Of a stretch of DNA of 64,000 bases, positions 44,728-54,459 are shown in pieces. A program made the position numbers and the translations under genes. Every line of letters begins with the position of its first letter. The stretch's first letter is position 1. Under the pieces are notes generated by a model. The model was not told the DNA's origin. It did no database searches and worked only from the letters and a program-made list of their open reading frames with translations. The stretch comes from Elymus sibiricus (taxonomy: Eukaryota > Streptophyta > Magnoliopsida > Poales > Poaceae): positions 145,060,001 to 145,124,000 of the forward strand of contig CM077670.1 in assembly GCA_039707655.1 (NCBI GenBank), in the 5' to 3' direction.

Positions 44728-45825
44728 TGTCAGGGGAATTACCCGATGTCAAGACCCAGCCTGCTACAGGACCAGGGCTCAAGCATGACCCGGCCTGCTA
44801 TAGGACCTGGGCTCAAGCATGACCCGGCCTGCTACAGGACCTGGGCTCAAGCATCACCCGGCGTACTACAGGACCTAGGCTCAATCATTACCCGGCCTAC
44901 TACAGGACCTAGTCTTAAGGATGACCCGGCCTGCTATAGGACCTGGGCTCAAGCATGACCCGGCCTGCTACAGGACCTGGCCTCAAGGATGACCCGGCAT
45001 GCTACACGACCTGGGCTCAAGCATTACCCGGCCTGCTACAGGACCTGGGCTCAAGCATGACCCGGCCTGCTACATGACCTAGGCTCAAGGATGACCCGGC
45101 CTGTTGCAGGACCTGGCCTCAAGCATGACCCGGCCTGCTACAGGACCTAGGCTCAAGCATGACCCGGCCTGCTACAGGACCTGGGCTCAAGCATGACCCG
45201 GCCTGCTACAGGACCTGGGCTCAAGGATGACCCGGCCTGCTACAGGACCTGGCCTCAAGCATGACCCGCCTGCTACAGGACCTAGCCTCAAGGATGACCC
45301 GGCCTGCTACAGGGCCTGGCCTCAAGCATGACCCGGCCTGCTACAGGACCCGATCTACTACATGACCTGAACATAGACGAAATTCCACCAAGGAGTCCAA
45401 ATACAAGACGGAGACCGCAAACTTGGAAGACACGAAGGACTTAGAGGACATAGAGTAGGATTCCGACTACGGGTATAACCCGGAAACTCTTGTAACCCCA
45501 AGGACTCAGCTATTATATAAAGCGAGTCCCTGGGTCATCAGAAGGGAGAAGTTTTTAGACAGACAAGTCTCTAGACAGATGTTTTGATAGTCTCGAGATA
45601 GATGTTTTGATAGCTCTCGAGACAGAGGTAGCGAAATAGCGCAATTGTAATCGATACCACCATAATCAATAGCAATCAAGCAGGATGTAGGCTTTTACCT
45701 CCACCATGAGGGGCCGAACCTAGGTAAACTCGTGTCTTATCATTTCCGATCAACCCCATCCAAGCTTCCAACTAGCAGCGATGGCCTCAAAACTTAGTCT
45801 TCTCACGAAGACATCTGCCGTGACA
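44728..45825 (+). repeat. Left LTR arm of the palindrome
   Basis: About 1.1 kb in + orientation, TGTCAGG to CCGTGACA. It has a TATA box TATATAA (45514-45520) pointing toward the centre. The U5 boundary is uncertain: the inverted identity with the right arm runs 14 bp further to 45839, so either the LTR ends at the TGACA or part of the next 14 bp belongs to it. Confidence 0.7.
44749..45371 (+). repeat. 34-bp tandem repeat array, left arm
   Basis: About 18 imperfect copies of a 34-bp unit containing GGCCTGCTACAGGACC followed by a CTCAAGCATGACCC-type stretch. The unit has an internal CCTGnnnCAGG hairpin. Variation is mostly at the GGGCTC/GGCCTC and GCAT/GGAT positions, so two sub-variants alternate. 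Confidence 0.85.
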
Positions 45826-45901
45826 AAACCAGAGAACTGTCGCGGGAGGCCAGGCCCTGTAGCAGGCCGGGTCATCTGTGACAAAAGCAGTTCTCTGGTT
45901 T
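45826..45901. repeat. Centre of the LTR palindrome with templated filler
   Basis: AAACCAGAGAACTG (45826-45839) and its exact reverse complement (45888-45901) enclose 48 bp. Most of the 48 bp is one repeat unit from the LTR array in minus orientation (about 45848-45876) plus a short TGTGACAAAAG. This looks like template-switch filler at a join between two inverted copies. Confidence 0.7.
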
Positions 45902-47102
45902 TGTCATGGCATATATATTCGTGAGAAGATGAAGTTTTGAGGCCATCGCTGCTAGGTGGAAGCTTGGATGGGGTTGATCGGAAACGAGAAGACGCGAGTT
46001 TACCCAGGTTCGGCCCCTCATGGTGGAGGTAAAAGCCTACATCCTGCTTGATTGCTATTGATTATGGTGGAATCGATTACAAGGGCGCTATTCCGCTACC
46101 TCTGTCTCGAGAGCTATCAAAACATCTGTCTCGAGACTATCAAAACATCTGTCTTGAGACTTGTCTGTCTAAAAACCTCTCCCTTCTGATGACCCAAGGA
46201 CTCGCTTTATATAATAGCTGAGTCCTTGGGGTTACAAGAGATTCCGAGTTATACCCGTAGTAGGAATCCTACTCTATGTCCTCTAAGTCCTTCGTGTCTT
46301 CCAAGTTTGCGGTCTCCGTCTTGCATTTCGACTCCTTGGTGGAATTTCGTCTAAGTCCAGGTCATGTAGCAGACCGGGTCCTATAGCAGGCCGGGTCATC
46401 CTTAGGGCCAGGCCCTGTAGTAGGTCGGGTCATGCTTGAGGCCATGCCCTGTAGCAGGGCGGGTCATGCTTGAGGCCAGGTCCTGTAGCAGGGCGGGTCA
46501 TGCTTGAGGGCAGGTCCTGTAGCAGGCCGGATCATGCTTGAGGCCAGGTCCTGTAGCAGGCAGGGTCATCCTTGAGGCCATGTCCTGTAGCAGGTCGGGT
46601 CATCCTTGAGCCCAGGTCCTGTAGCAGGCCGGGTCATGCTTGAGCCCCGGTCTTGTAGTAGGCCGGGTCATGTTTGGGGCTAGGTCCTGTAGCAGGCCGG
46701 GTCATGGTTGAGCCCAGGTCCTGTAGAAGGCCGGGTCTTGCTTGAGCCCAGGTCCTGTAGCAGGCCGGGTCATCCTTGAGGCCAGGTCCTGTAGTAGGCC
46801 GGGTCATCCTTGAGCCCAGGTCCTGTAGCAGGCCGGGTCATGCTTGAGCCCAGGTCCTCTAATAGGCCGGGTCATGCTCGAGCCTAGGTCCTGTAGCAGG
46901 CCGGGTCATGCTCGAGCCCAGGTCCTGTAGGAGGCCGGGTCATCCTTGAGGCCAGGTCCTGTAGCAGGCCGGGTCATCCTTGAGGCCAGGTCCTGTAGCA
47001 GGCCGGGTCATGCTTGAGGCCAGGTCCTGTAGCAGGCCGGGTCATGCTTGAGCCCGGGTCCTGTAGCAGGCCGGGTCTTGACCGCAGGTAATTCGCCTTT
47101 CA
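45902..47102 (-). repeat. Right LTR arm of the palindrome
   Basis: About 1.2 kb, the inverted counterpart of the left arm. Its TATA box (reverse complement at 46206-46213) also points toward the centre, so the two LTR promoters face each other. It is longer than the left arm because its repeat array is longer. Confidence 0.7.
46352..47088 (-). repeat. 34-bp tandem repeat array, right arm
   Basis: About 21 imperfect copies of the same 34-bp unit in reverse orientation. Copy number differs from the left arm, showing that the arrays have expanded or contracted, before or after insertion. Confidence 0.85.
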
Positions 47103-47107
47103 GCCCG

Positions 47108-47961
47108 TCTGCCTCTGGCCCGAAAGACAACGCTTGGGCCGGCCCATGAGGGTGGCCCCGCCTCAGACGCTCCGGAGGAAGCCGCCTCACGAGGGGCGAG
47201 CCTCGTGAGGCCCCTCACCGCCAGGACAGACCCTGCCAGGGCCGCCAAGCACCGGATTGCCTCACGAGGCTCCCCTCGCGAGGCCTTCTCATGGAGCAGA
47301 TCGTACGGCGTCAGCTGCGGGGCTCCGCGCCCAGCACGTGGGTGACGACCCGCTGTCAGGATAAGGACAGCGGGGCGTGACCAAGCCCAGCTTCCATTCT
47401 GGTGATATGGGAGTAGTGGCATCTGCCTCCCCCAAAGCAAGTCCCAAAGTGTTTCCTCTTTGGTCATAGAAGATCAGGGCGGATCGGCGCTCCAGGACGG
47501 AGGTCATCACCAAGCCCACCAGCGCATCACGAAGACTGCTTTATCAGGCGGAGACCGTCTTTAGTTAGGATAGACCTGCTCGTCTGTCCCCCTTTGAATT
47601 GCCACCCTATGGCAACCTTTTCCTGCTCATATATTCGGGGAAGAGGACCAAGCCACTACAAAAGGGGTAGGGCCGCTTCCATGTAAGGGGATCGATTCAT
47701 TCTCCCCCACACCTCGAGTACCTCGAGCCACAAGCTCTCCACTATAGAGCAATCCAACACAGGCAGGAGTAGGGTATTACATGCACGGTGGCCCGAACCT
47801 GGGTAGCTCGCGCGTCCCCTTCATGTCCGGTGAAAGCCAGTGAGCCCGTCGTGATCCCGCCGTAGTTGCCGTCGTGACGTAGGTCGCCAAGCGAAGTCCC
47901 CCAGTGTTCGAATCCTAAGTTCTTGGAGAAGTTTCTTGGATGCAGATCCTAGACTCCGACA
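47108..47961 (+). repeat. 3' LTR of element B, main fragment
   Basis: 854 bp starting TCTGCCTCTGGCCC and ending CTCCGACA, followed by AGCAT. Its palindromic CCTCGCGAGG motifs are partly decayed to CCTCACGAGG and CCTCGTGAGG, as expected for methylated CpG sites. Confidence 0.9.
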
Positions 47962-47966
47962 AGCAT

Positions 47967-48126
47967 AGTAAAGAAGAGACCTGAACTCCTTCAGGGACTT
48001 GTGCTGAAGGTATTTCTACATGTTCTTCTCGATATGCCACGCATCCGGAAGGACCTTTCTGATGGCCCTTATCATGGTTGCATCTCCATCAGTAATTACA
48101 GACCTGGGCTTCTTCTGACAGTGAGC
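47967..48126 (-). pseudogene. FAR1/MULE-type transposase pseudogene, central part
   Basis: Reading down from 48126: QKKPRSVITDGDATMIRAI, then KVLPDAWHIEKNM, a TAG stop, and ...EFRSLLYYA. ITDGD carries the second catalytic Asp region, and the WHIEKN segment is characteristic of FAR1/Mutator transposases. The reading frame joins exactly to 16281 downward after removal of element B and one AGCAT. The N-terminal part is not in view: element F begins at 48127, inside the gene, and the remainder presumably lies beyond the window. Confidence 0.85.
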
Positions 48127-49588
48127 TGATACGTCCATTTTGCATCATGTTTTCCTACAGTTTTTATTATGTTTTGGGTCATTATTTCACTTTATGATGC
48201 AATCCTAATGGCTTTTCTCTCTTATTTTGCAAGTGTCACATGAAGAGGGAGATTGCTGGCAGCTGGAATTCTAGACCCGAAAAGGCTACAGAAGAGATAG
48301 GTATTCTCCGCAACTCCAAATGACCTGAAAATTTATGGAGAAATATTTTGTAATATATAAAAAATAGTGGCGAAAGAATTACCAGAAGGGGACCCACCAG
48401 GGAGCGACAAGCTCAGGCGGTGCGCCCTACCCCCTGGGCGCGCCTTGTGAGCTTGTGGGCCCCCTGGCAGGGGTCCGGGGCCCATCTTCTCCTATAAGAT
48501 GCTATTTCCCCTAGAAAAATTAGAAGAAGACTTTCAGGACGAAGCACCACCGTCTCGAGGCGGAACCTGGGCAGGAGCACTTTTGCTCTCCGGCGGAGCG
48601 ATTCTGCCGGGGATACTTCCCTCCGGGAGGGGGAAATCAAAGCCATCCACATCACCAACGATCCTCTCATCGTGGGAGGACCAATCTTCATCAACATCTT
48701 CACCAGCACCATCTCATCTCAAACCCTAGCTCATCTCTTGTATTCAATCTTTGTCCCAAAACCTCAGATTGGTACCTGTGGGTTGCTAGTAGCGTTGATT
48801 ACATCTTGTAGTTGATACTAGTTGGTTTATTTGGTGGAAGATTATATGTTCAGATCCTTAAGCATATTCAATACACCTCTGATATTGAACATGAATATGA
48901 TTTGTGAGTAGTTACTTTTGTTCTTGAGGACATGGGAGAAGTGCGGTTGTAAGTAATCATCTGAAGTTGGTATTTGTTCGATATTTTGATGATGTGTATG
49001 TTGTATTTCTTCTAGTGGTGTCATGTGAACGTCGACCACATGACACTTCACCATATTTGGGCCTAGGAGAATGCATTGGGGGTAATAAGTAGATGATGGG
49101 TTGTGAGAGTGATAGAATCTTAAACCCTAGTTTATGCGTTATTCCGTAAGGGTATGATTTGGATCCATATGTTTCATGCTATGGTTAGATTTATCTTAAT
49201 TCTTCCTTCGTAGTTGCGGATGCTTGCGAGAGAGGGCAATCACAAGAGGGTTGCTTGTCCAATTAAGAAAAGCACCCTAGCATCGGTTCACCCACATATC
49301 AAATTATCAAAGTAGCAAACACGAATCAACTAAACATGATGAACGTGACTAGACGACAATTCCCATGTGTCCTCAAGAACGCTTTGCTTACTATAAGAGA
49401 ATGTTCTGGCTTTTCCTTTGCTATGAAAAGGATTGGGCCACCTTGCTTCACCTTGGTTACTATTGTTACTTGTTACATGTTATGAATTATCTTGCTACAA
49501 AACTATCTGTTACTGCTACTTTTAGTACTTGCAGAGAATACCTTGCTGAAAACCGCTTATGATTTCCTTCTGCTCCTCGTTGGGTTCG
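48127..49588 (+). mobile_element. F: LTR-type element starting TGATACGTCC, interrupted by C
   Basis: About 1.46 kb of a Triticeae repeat beginning TGATACGTCCATTTTGC, inserted in the transposase pseudogene. No coding capacity. A CCTATAAGATG TATA-like box lies near 48491-48501. It stops in the middle of CTCGTTGGGTTCG at 49588, where the C LTR begins. Its 3' end and target duplication lie beyond the window. Its start resembles that of H, so both may belong to one broad LTR group. Confidence 0.65.
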
Positions 49589-50516
49589 TGTCGGTGTACT
49601 AAAGCGTGGGTGCCCTCGTACCTTGACATGTGCACAGGTAGTTGTAACCTTCCTGACGGCAAGGGGCTTGCCGGAGGTTTGCTATGACCCAAGACTTAGA
49701 TTAAACAAGACTGTGAAGAAGACCTCAAGGCAGGTCATTGAGAAGTACTATTCTAGTACTGAAGATCAACATCGCCCTTGCCGGCAAGCTTCGTACCGTC
49801 AAGGTGAAGACCAAGACTTTGGTTGCCCGCAAGCTCCTTGCTGACAAGCAAAGCCCTGGCAAGCTCTGCGCCAGCAGGCTCGTTTTGTCCCGTTACCTCT
49901 CCACCTCATCATTGGCTAGATAAGCACGTATGATAGGTGTCGAGCGGGCAGGCAGTCAACATAGCTGGCCAAGGCACGTGTCAGCATGCCACGCAAGGAT
50001 TAACTTTAATGACACCCATCCCTGGGACGTGTCAAGCTAACAGGAGGGCGCCAGGACCGGTGGTACAGATCTTTTGCCCAAAGCCTCGCCTCCCCGACGT
50101 AGCACCTAACGGTGCATTAAATGCGCTTGTCTTACCCCGTTAGGGGATAGATGTGGTGACGGTGCAAGCCACTATTCATACCTTGTAAATGACCGTATTA
50201 GCCACTGTGGCAACCCCTTGGCATTTAAAAGGAGGCCCACGGCTACACTTAGAAAGGTCGACTACTAGTTCAATTACACGCTGTAGCTGCACTTCCCGCG
50301 CACCTTGCCGGCAAGCTGCGCTCTTGGTAACCTTGAGGTCACACACAATCAATCCACAAGAACAGGAGTAGGGTTTTATGCTCTCAGCCGCCAGAACTTG
50401 GATAAATCATTGCTTGTTCTCACATCTATTAGCCCTGCTCTTTGTAGTATATTGATCCCACAGCCGAACCGCAAAGGGATCCTCTCGATCCCATAGATCA
50501 TCATTTTCCCACGACA
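49589..50516 (+). repeat. 5' LTR of element C
   Basis: 928 bp, TGTCGGTGTAC to CCCACGACA. A TATA-like ATTTAAAAGG lies at 50223-50232. It is diverged from, but alignable with, the D LTR (shared TGTCGGTGTA start, AAAAGGAGG block and GAACCGCAAAGGG near the end). Confidence 0.8.
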
Positions 50517-50595
50517 TCTTTGGCGCGCCAGGCAGGGGTTCTTATATTACGAATCAGTGTTCGTAGTGTGAGTACCAGCCCCATCACCTTTGTCG

Positions 50596-51619
50596 ATGGC
50601 GCCGAATAAGAAGACCGGAGCCACCACGGCTCCCACCACCTCCAAGCGGCCTTCCCAAGCGTCTGTAGACAGCGCAGTCAGCACAGTCGGCGTGGGCACT
50701 ACGGATGGGACGGCCGGGGCAGGAGGTGTCGGCGGTGCGGATGTCCAGCCTCCCCACCGTGCCGACGATCGCAGCCACCACACCGGAGTTGGTGCCGACA
50801 GCCAACTCCAAAAACTCGTTGGTGAGCCTAGCCATCGTAGTCATACAATTCGGACCGGTGCGAGCCAAGACCCCACCGCCGCGATGTCCAAGGACGGAGC
50901 GGCGACGTCAAACAACGCTGTGGCGGAACGTGTGCAGCGACCATCGCAACATGGGCATGCTACGCTTCCCCGCGGCAGTGGTGGCCCTGGACAATGTCAA
51001 GCCGACCCTGAGCATTGTCCTCATGATGTTCAGGCTCCACCACCACCATGCCAACTCGTTGGTGAGCATGCGCCGCGGCAGCAGGTACACGACGAGCTCC
51101 CTCCTGGCCCTGCCAGGAGTCGAACGCCGTCCCGTTCCGTGTTTCCCACCATGCCAACCACGGCGGCAGAGGCCATGGCGCGAGTTCAAATGCTTTTGAA
51201 CTTCCCGCCAGCACCAGTTAAGATGGAAGAATGGAGGGCCACCTTTCAGAGCTTCATCAGTTTTGCCGTTCCCGGCAAAACACAAGGTGTGGGCCACTCA
51301 AGACGACCACCCACAGTGCCGGCAGGACCATCTGGCTGCCGTGCCAAAGATGGCACACCAACGGTGCAGTCGCCTCCACGTCAACAACCACAGTAGCGGC
51401 AATCTCGCCGATCGGATGACCAGGACGTCATGTCCATGGCATCGTCAGATCCGCGAGGCCGCCAAGACCAGCGCCAAGTACTCCGCGAACGGCGCGACGA
51501 GGATGCCCGTACAAAGATTGAGCGGCGCCAGGAGGCATGTCGTCTATCAGACGACCGTGCCGGGCTGGCAGCATATGTGCCAGTGCCAGGGTACCCTGGG
51601 TGCTTACCTCACAAGTTGG
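50596..51619 (+). pseudogene. Gag N-terminal part of element C
   Basis: ATG at 50596-50598 gives MAPNKKTGATTAPTTSKRPS, parallel to MAHKKKGASAAAPSTSKLPS in D. A low-complexity Gly/Ala/Val stretch follows. Several frameshifts move the reading among three frames. Near 51430 SMASSDPRGRQDQRQVL matches SMPSSDPQARQDQRRVL of D, and the sequence ends at D's insertion point. Confidence 0.65.
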
Positions 51620-52444
51620 TGTCGGTGTATAAAACATGGGTATTGTATACCTTGACTTATGCACAGGCAGTGGTAGCAGCCTCGATGGCCAGGGCTTGCC
51701 GGAGATCACCAACGTCAAGGTCAAGCGCCAATGAAGCACTTGGCTAAGTGCTGAAGATACAATCATCACTTGCCGGCAAGGCGCGAGCTGGCAAGGTTAA
51801 GGCCCGGCAAGCTCCGTGCCGGCAGGCCTTTACTAACTCTTCACCGCTCCACCTCACCAAGCAGCTAGTCGCTAATCCGTGAGGTGTCGAGCAGGCAGGC
51901 AGTTTGGTGAGGATTGTCGGGGCACGTGGCAGCTTGCTGGAAGGAGGATTACCTTTAATGACACCTGTCCAGAAGGCATGTCAAGATAATAGGAGGTAGC
52001 TGGGCGAGCGGTGCAGGAACCTTGCCGGGGCTCCTCCTGCACACAACACCTAACGGCGTAATAAATGCGTTTGTCCTAATCCGGCAGAGTTAGGTATGAT
52101 AGCACTGTAGGCTATCGAATCAACATGTAATGACTGTTTTGCCACTGTGGTTACCCCTTAAGCTATAAAAGGAGGGCCAGGGCAACCTTTAGAGAGGTCG
52201 ACACTTTACTCATTGTGCATGCGTAGCTGCTCTTCCCGCACCATGCTGGCAAGAAGCGCACCTTGTACTTGAGCTCAAACACATCCAATATACAAAGCAG
52301 GAGTAGGATTTTACACCTCACGGTGCCCCGAACCTGGGTAAAATCCTTTGCGTTCACTATTGATTCTGCTCTTTGTGCTTGCGCATTCCCCTAGCCGAAC
52401 CGCAAAGGGGCTAGATGGCCCCATAGATGGTCGTACGCATGACA
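51620..52444 (+). repeat. 5' LTR of element D
   Basis: 825 bp, TGTCGGTGTAT to GCATGACA, with a good TATA box CTATAAAAGG (52163-52172). It is followed by TCTTTGGCGCGCTAAGTAGG, the PBS position. Confidence 0.85.
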
Positions 52445-52526
52445 TCTTTGGCGCGCTAAGTAGGAGGATCACTTGCGTGAACCTAAATCAACAGTTTGCG
52501 CGCCAACATCGTCTTCATAATCCTCG

Positions 52527-54459
52527 ATGGCGCATAAGAAGAAGGGCGCATCCGCAGCGGCTCCATCGACTTCCAAGCTTCCATCGCAGACGCCCACGAG
52601 CAGTGCAGATGACCCCACTGGCGCAGGTGGTGCAGGAGGTGCTACCGGCGCGGGCGGCGCAGAAGGAGTCACCGGCGCAGGCGGCGTAGCCAGCACCGGT
52701 GGAGTAGGCGGAGCACACAACACCAACCCGTAGCTTCCTCGCCAGTCCGGCGATCGAAGCCACAATGGTGCAGGTGGTGCGGATGGCCAACCCGGCCTCC
52801 TCGACGCACCGGTGAATGAAGCCACTGGAGCAACACCATCTGGACCGGCGCAAGCCAAGACCCAACCGCCGTGGTGTCCAAGGACACCACTTCAGGACGC
52901 ACAGCGTGACCATCGCAAGATGGGCGCGACGCAAATCCGGACGGTGATGGCGGTTCCGGACGGCGACGTCCACATGGCAAGACACCTGTTGATCAGCTGC
53001 AAGATCTTTAGGCACCACCTCCACCACGTCAGCCACCATCCAGAGCCTCATCGCGTTTGCCGAAGCCAACAGTTCGCAGCAGGCGGGACCCTGGCGGCTT
53101 CCAGTGACAGCACCAACCGAAGGCCATGCCAGAGGAGTAGCACAAACGGTGCAGTCACCCCCACAGCAATGACATCAGCCGCCGCCGCAAACTCACCGGT
53201 CCATTGAGCACGACGAGATGTCGATGCCTTCTTCGGATCCACAAGCGCGGCAAGATCAGCGTCGAGTGTTGCAAGACAGGTGGGCAGAAGATGCTCACAC
53301 CACCATTGAACGGCGTCGGGAGGCGCACCGTCAATCCGACGTGCGCAACGGTCCAGTCGTCGATGAGCCTGCGCCCGAGGTTGGCGGGTATCTATCTTAT
53401 GAGGTTGGGTGCCCAGCCTTCACTCATGAGCTGCGGCAAGTCTAGTGGCCGTCGACTCGGGCCTTCAAGCTAGAATTGCCAGAGAAATACGACGGCAAGC
53501 ATAACCCGGCAGAATTCTTGGGTACCTATACGATCGCCGTGCAAGCTGCCGGGGGAAGAGATGAAAAGATTCTCGCCAACTATTTTCCATTGGTGCTCAA
53601 ACCCAATGTGAGATCTTGGCTGATGAACTTACCGGAGGATTCCATTTCTTCATGGTCTGATCTGTGCAATGAGTTCATTGGTGCCTTTACTGGGGGCCAC
53701 AAGGCTCCTGGTCAGCCCAGTGACTTGCAAGTGATCCCACAAAGAGACGGCGAGTCCCTGCGGAAATACATTTAGAGATTCAGCCGTGTGCACCGTAACA
53801 TTCCCGACGTACACCCCGCAGCTGTGATTGCTACCATTCATACGAATGTGCACAATCGAAAGATGCCGGAAAAGTTGAATATCAGACTGCCAAAAACCGT
53901 CAATGAGCTGTATATGTTGGTGGATAAATGTGCACAGGATGAAGAAGGGAGAAGGCTTCCTGGGGAGGATGCTGGCGCTGAAGTTGACTCAGAGGATGAC
54001 GACCCCGCCACCCCGAAGAAAAAGGGCCAGAAGCGCAAAGGCAAGACAGTTATGGCCGTTGAGGGCTCCAGCAACTCTTACACCGCCAAGAAAGCTAAGA
54101 CTGAGAGCTCCCGTAAGGAAGCTGCTACGTGCGCTGATTGCCAGGAAGCCGCGACGGGCGAGAAGACCGGCAAGTCTGATGGGCCATACTGCAAGATTCA
54201 CCGCACAAAAGAGCATGATCTCCAAGAGTGCTGGCAGGTTGAGCAACTTGCTGAGAAACAAAAGGTTGAGTATGACAAGCACGATAAGGAGAAAGGCCAA
54301 TATGGTGCTTGCGGATCTGGCAAGAGGAGTCGTGGTGGCCGAGGAGGTCGCCGCGGCAAGGCTAAACAGCAGAAGGAGAAACCTACTCGAGGCCGAGACA
54401 AGAAAGAGGAAGATGATGATGAGGATGATGACGAGGGCGAAGATGAGTCCAGTGAATGA
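52527..54459 (+). pseudogene. Gag of element D
   Basis: ATG at 52527 (MAHKKKGASAAAPSTSKLPS) starts a Gly/Ala/Thr-rich stretch that stops at 52731. Frameshifts follow until the capsid region: ELPEKYDGKHNPAEFLGTY, WLMNLPEDSISSWSDL and LRKYI (stop at 53773-53775). The frame then continues through a Lys-rich segment, the zinc-knuckle variant CKIHRTKEHDLQEC (C-x2-H-x4-H-x4-C, 54190-54231), a basic Arg/Gly/Lys patch and a long acidic Glu/Asp tail ending at 54457-54459. The basic patch followed by the acidic tail is a notable charge switch at the C-terminus. Confidence 0.8.

Larger units (their letters stand above)
44728..47102. mobile_element. Palindromic pair of tail-to-tail LTRs inserted as one unit
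   Basis: A 2375-bp inverted repeat flanked by one perfect 5-bp duplication, GCCCG (44723-44727 and 47103-47107). The left arm (44728 to about 45825, + orientation) and right arm (about 45902-47102, - orientation) are copies of the same LTR. Both outer ends are the U3 start (TGTCAGGGGAATTACC on the left; TGAAAGGCGAATTACC read from the right), homologous to the LTR start of element E. Each arm has a 34-bp tandem-repeat block in U3, a TATA box and a U5-like end. Between them are a 14-bp perfect inverted repeat and 48 bp of filler. No coding sequence. Normal LTR elements have direct, not inverted, LTRs. Confidence 0.8.
16287..47961 (+). mobile_element. B: second copy of the A family, opened by three later insertions
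   Basis: The 5' LTR starts at 16287 and the 3' LTR ends at 47961, flanked by AGCAT (16282-16286 and 47962-47966) inside the transposase pseudogene. Its pieces are 16287-17716, 28960-35408, 44723-44727 and 47108-47961, about 8.7 kb in total. Inserted into it are E (17717-28959), a Copia element with its TSD (35409-44722) and a palindromic LTR pair with its TSD (44728-47107). Gag is longer and better kept than in A, but B shares A's RT deletion, so it is also non-autonomous. Order of events: base gene, then B, then the three inserts. Confidence 0.9.
49589..51619 (+). mobile_element. C: Gypsy retrotransposon, 5' LTR and gag start only
   Basis: The LTR (49589-50516) and Gag N-terminus are present, then D interrupts at 51620. 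The remainder is expected beyond the right edge of the window. The LTR start, the PBS motif (TGGCGCGCCAGGCAGGGG from 50520) and the Gag are clearly related to D, so C and D are members of one family group and D inserted into its own relative. Confidence 0.75.

Noticed and set aside
44749..45371. Regular repeats that could suggest a CRISPR-like array
   Set aside because: The units are contiguous 34-bp tandem copies without unique spacers, lie in an LTR of a plant retroelement and recur inverted in the other arm.
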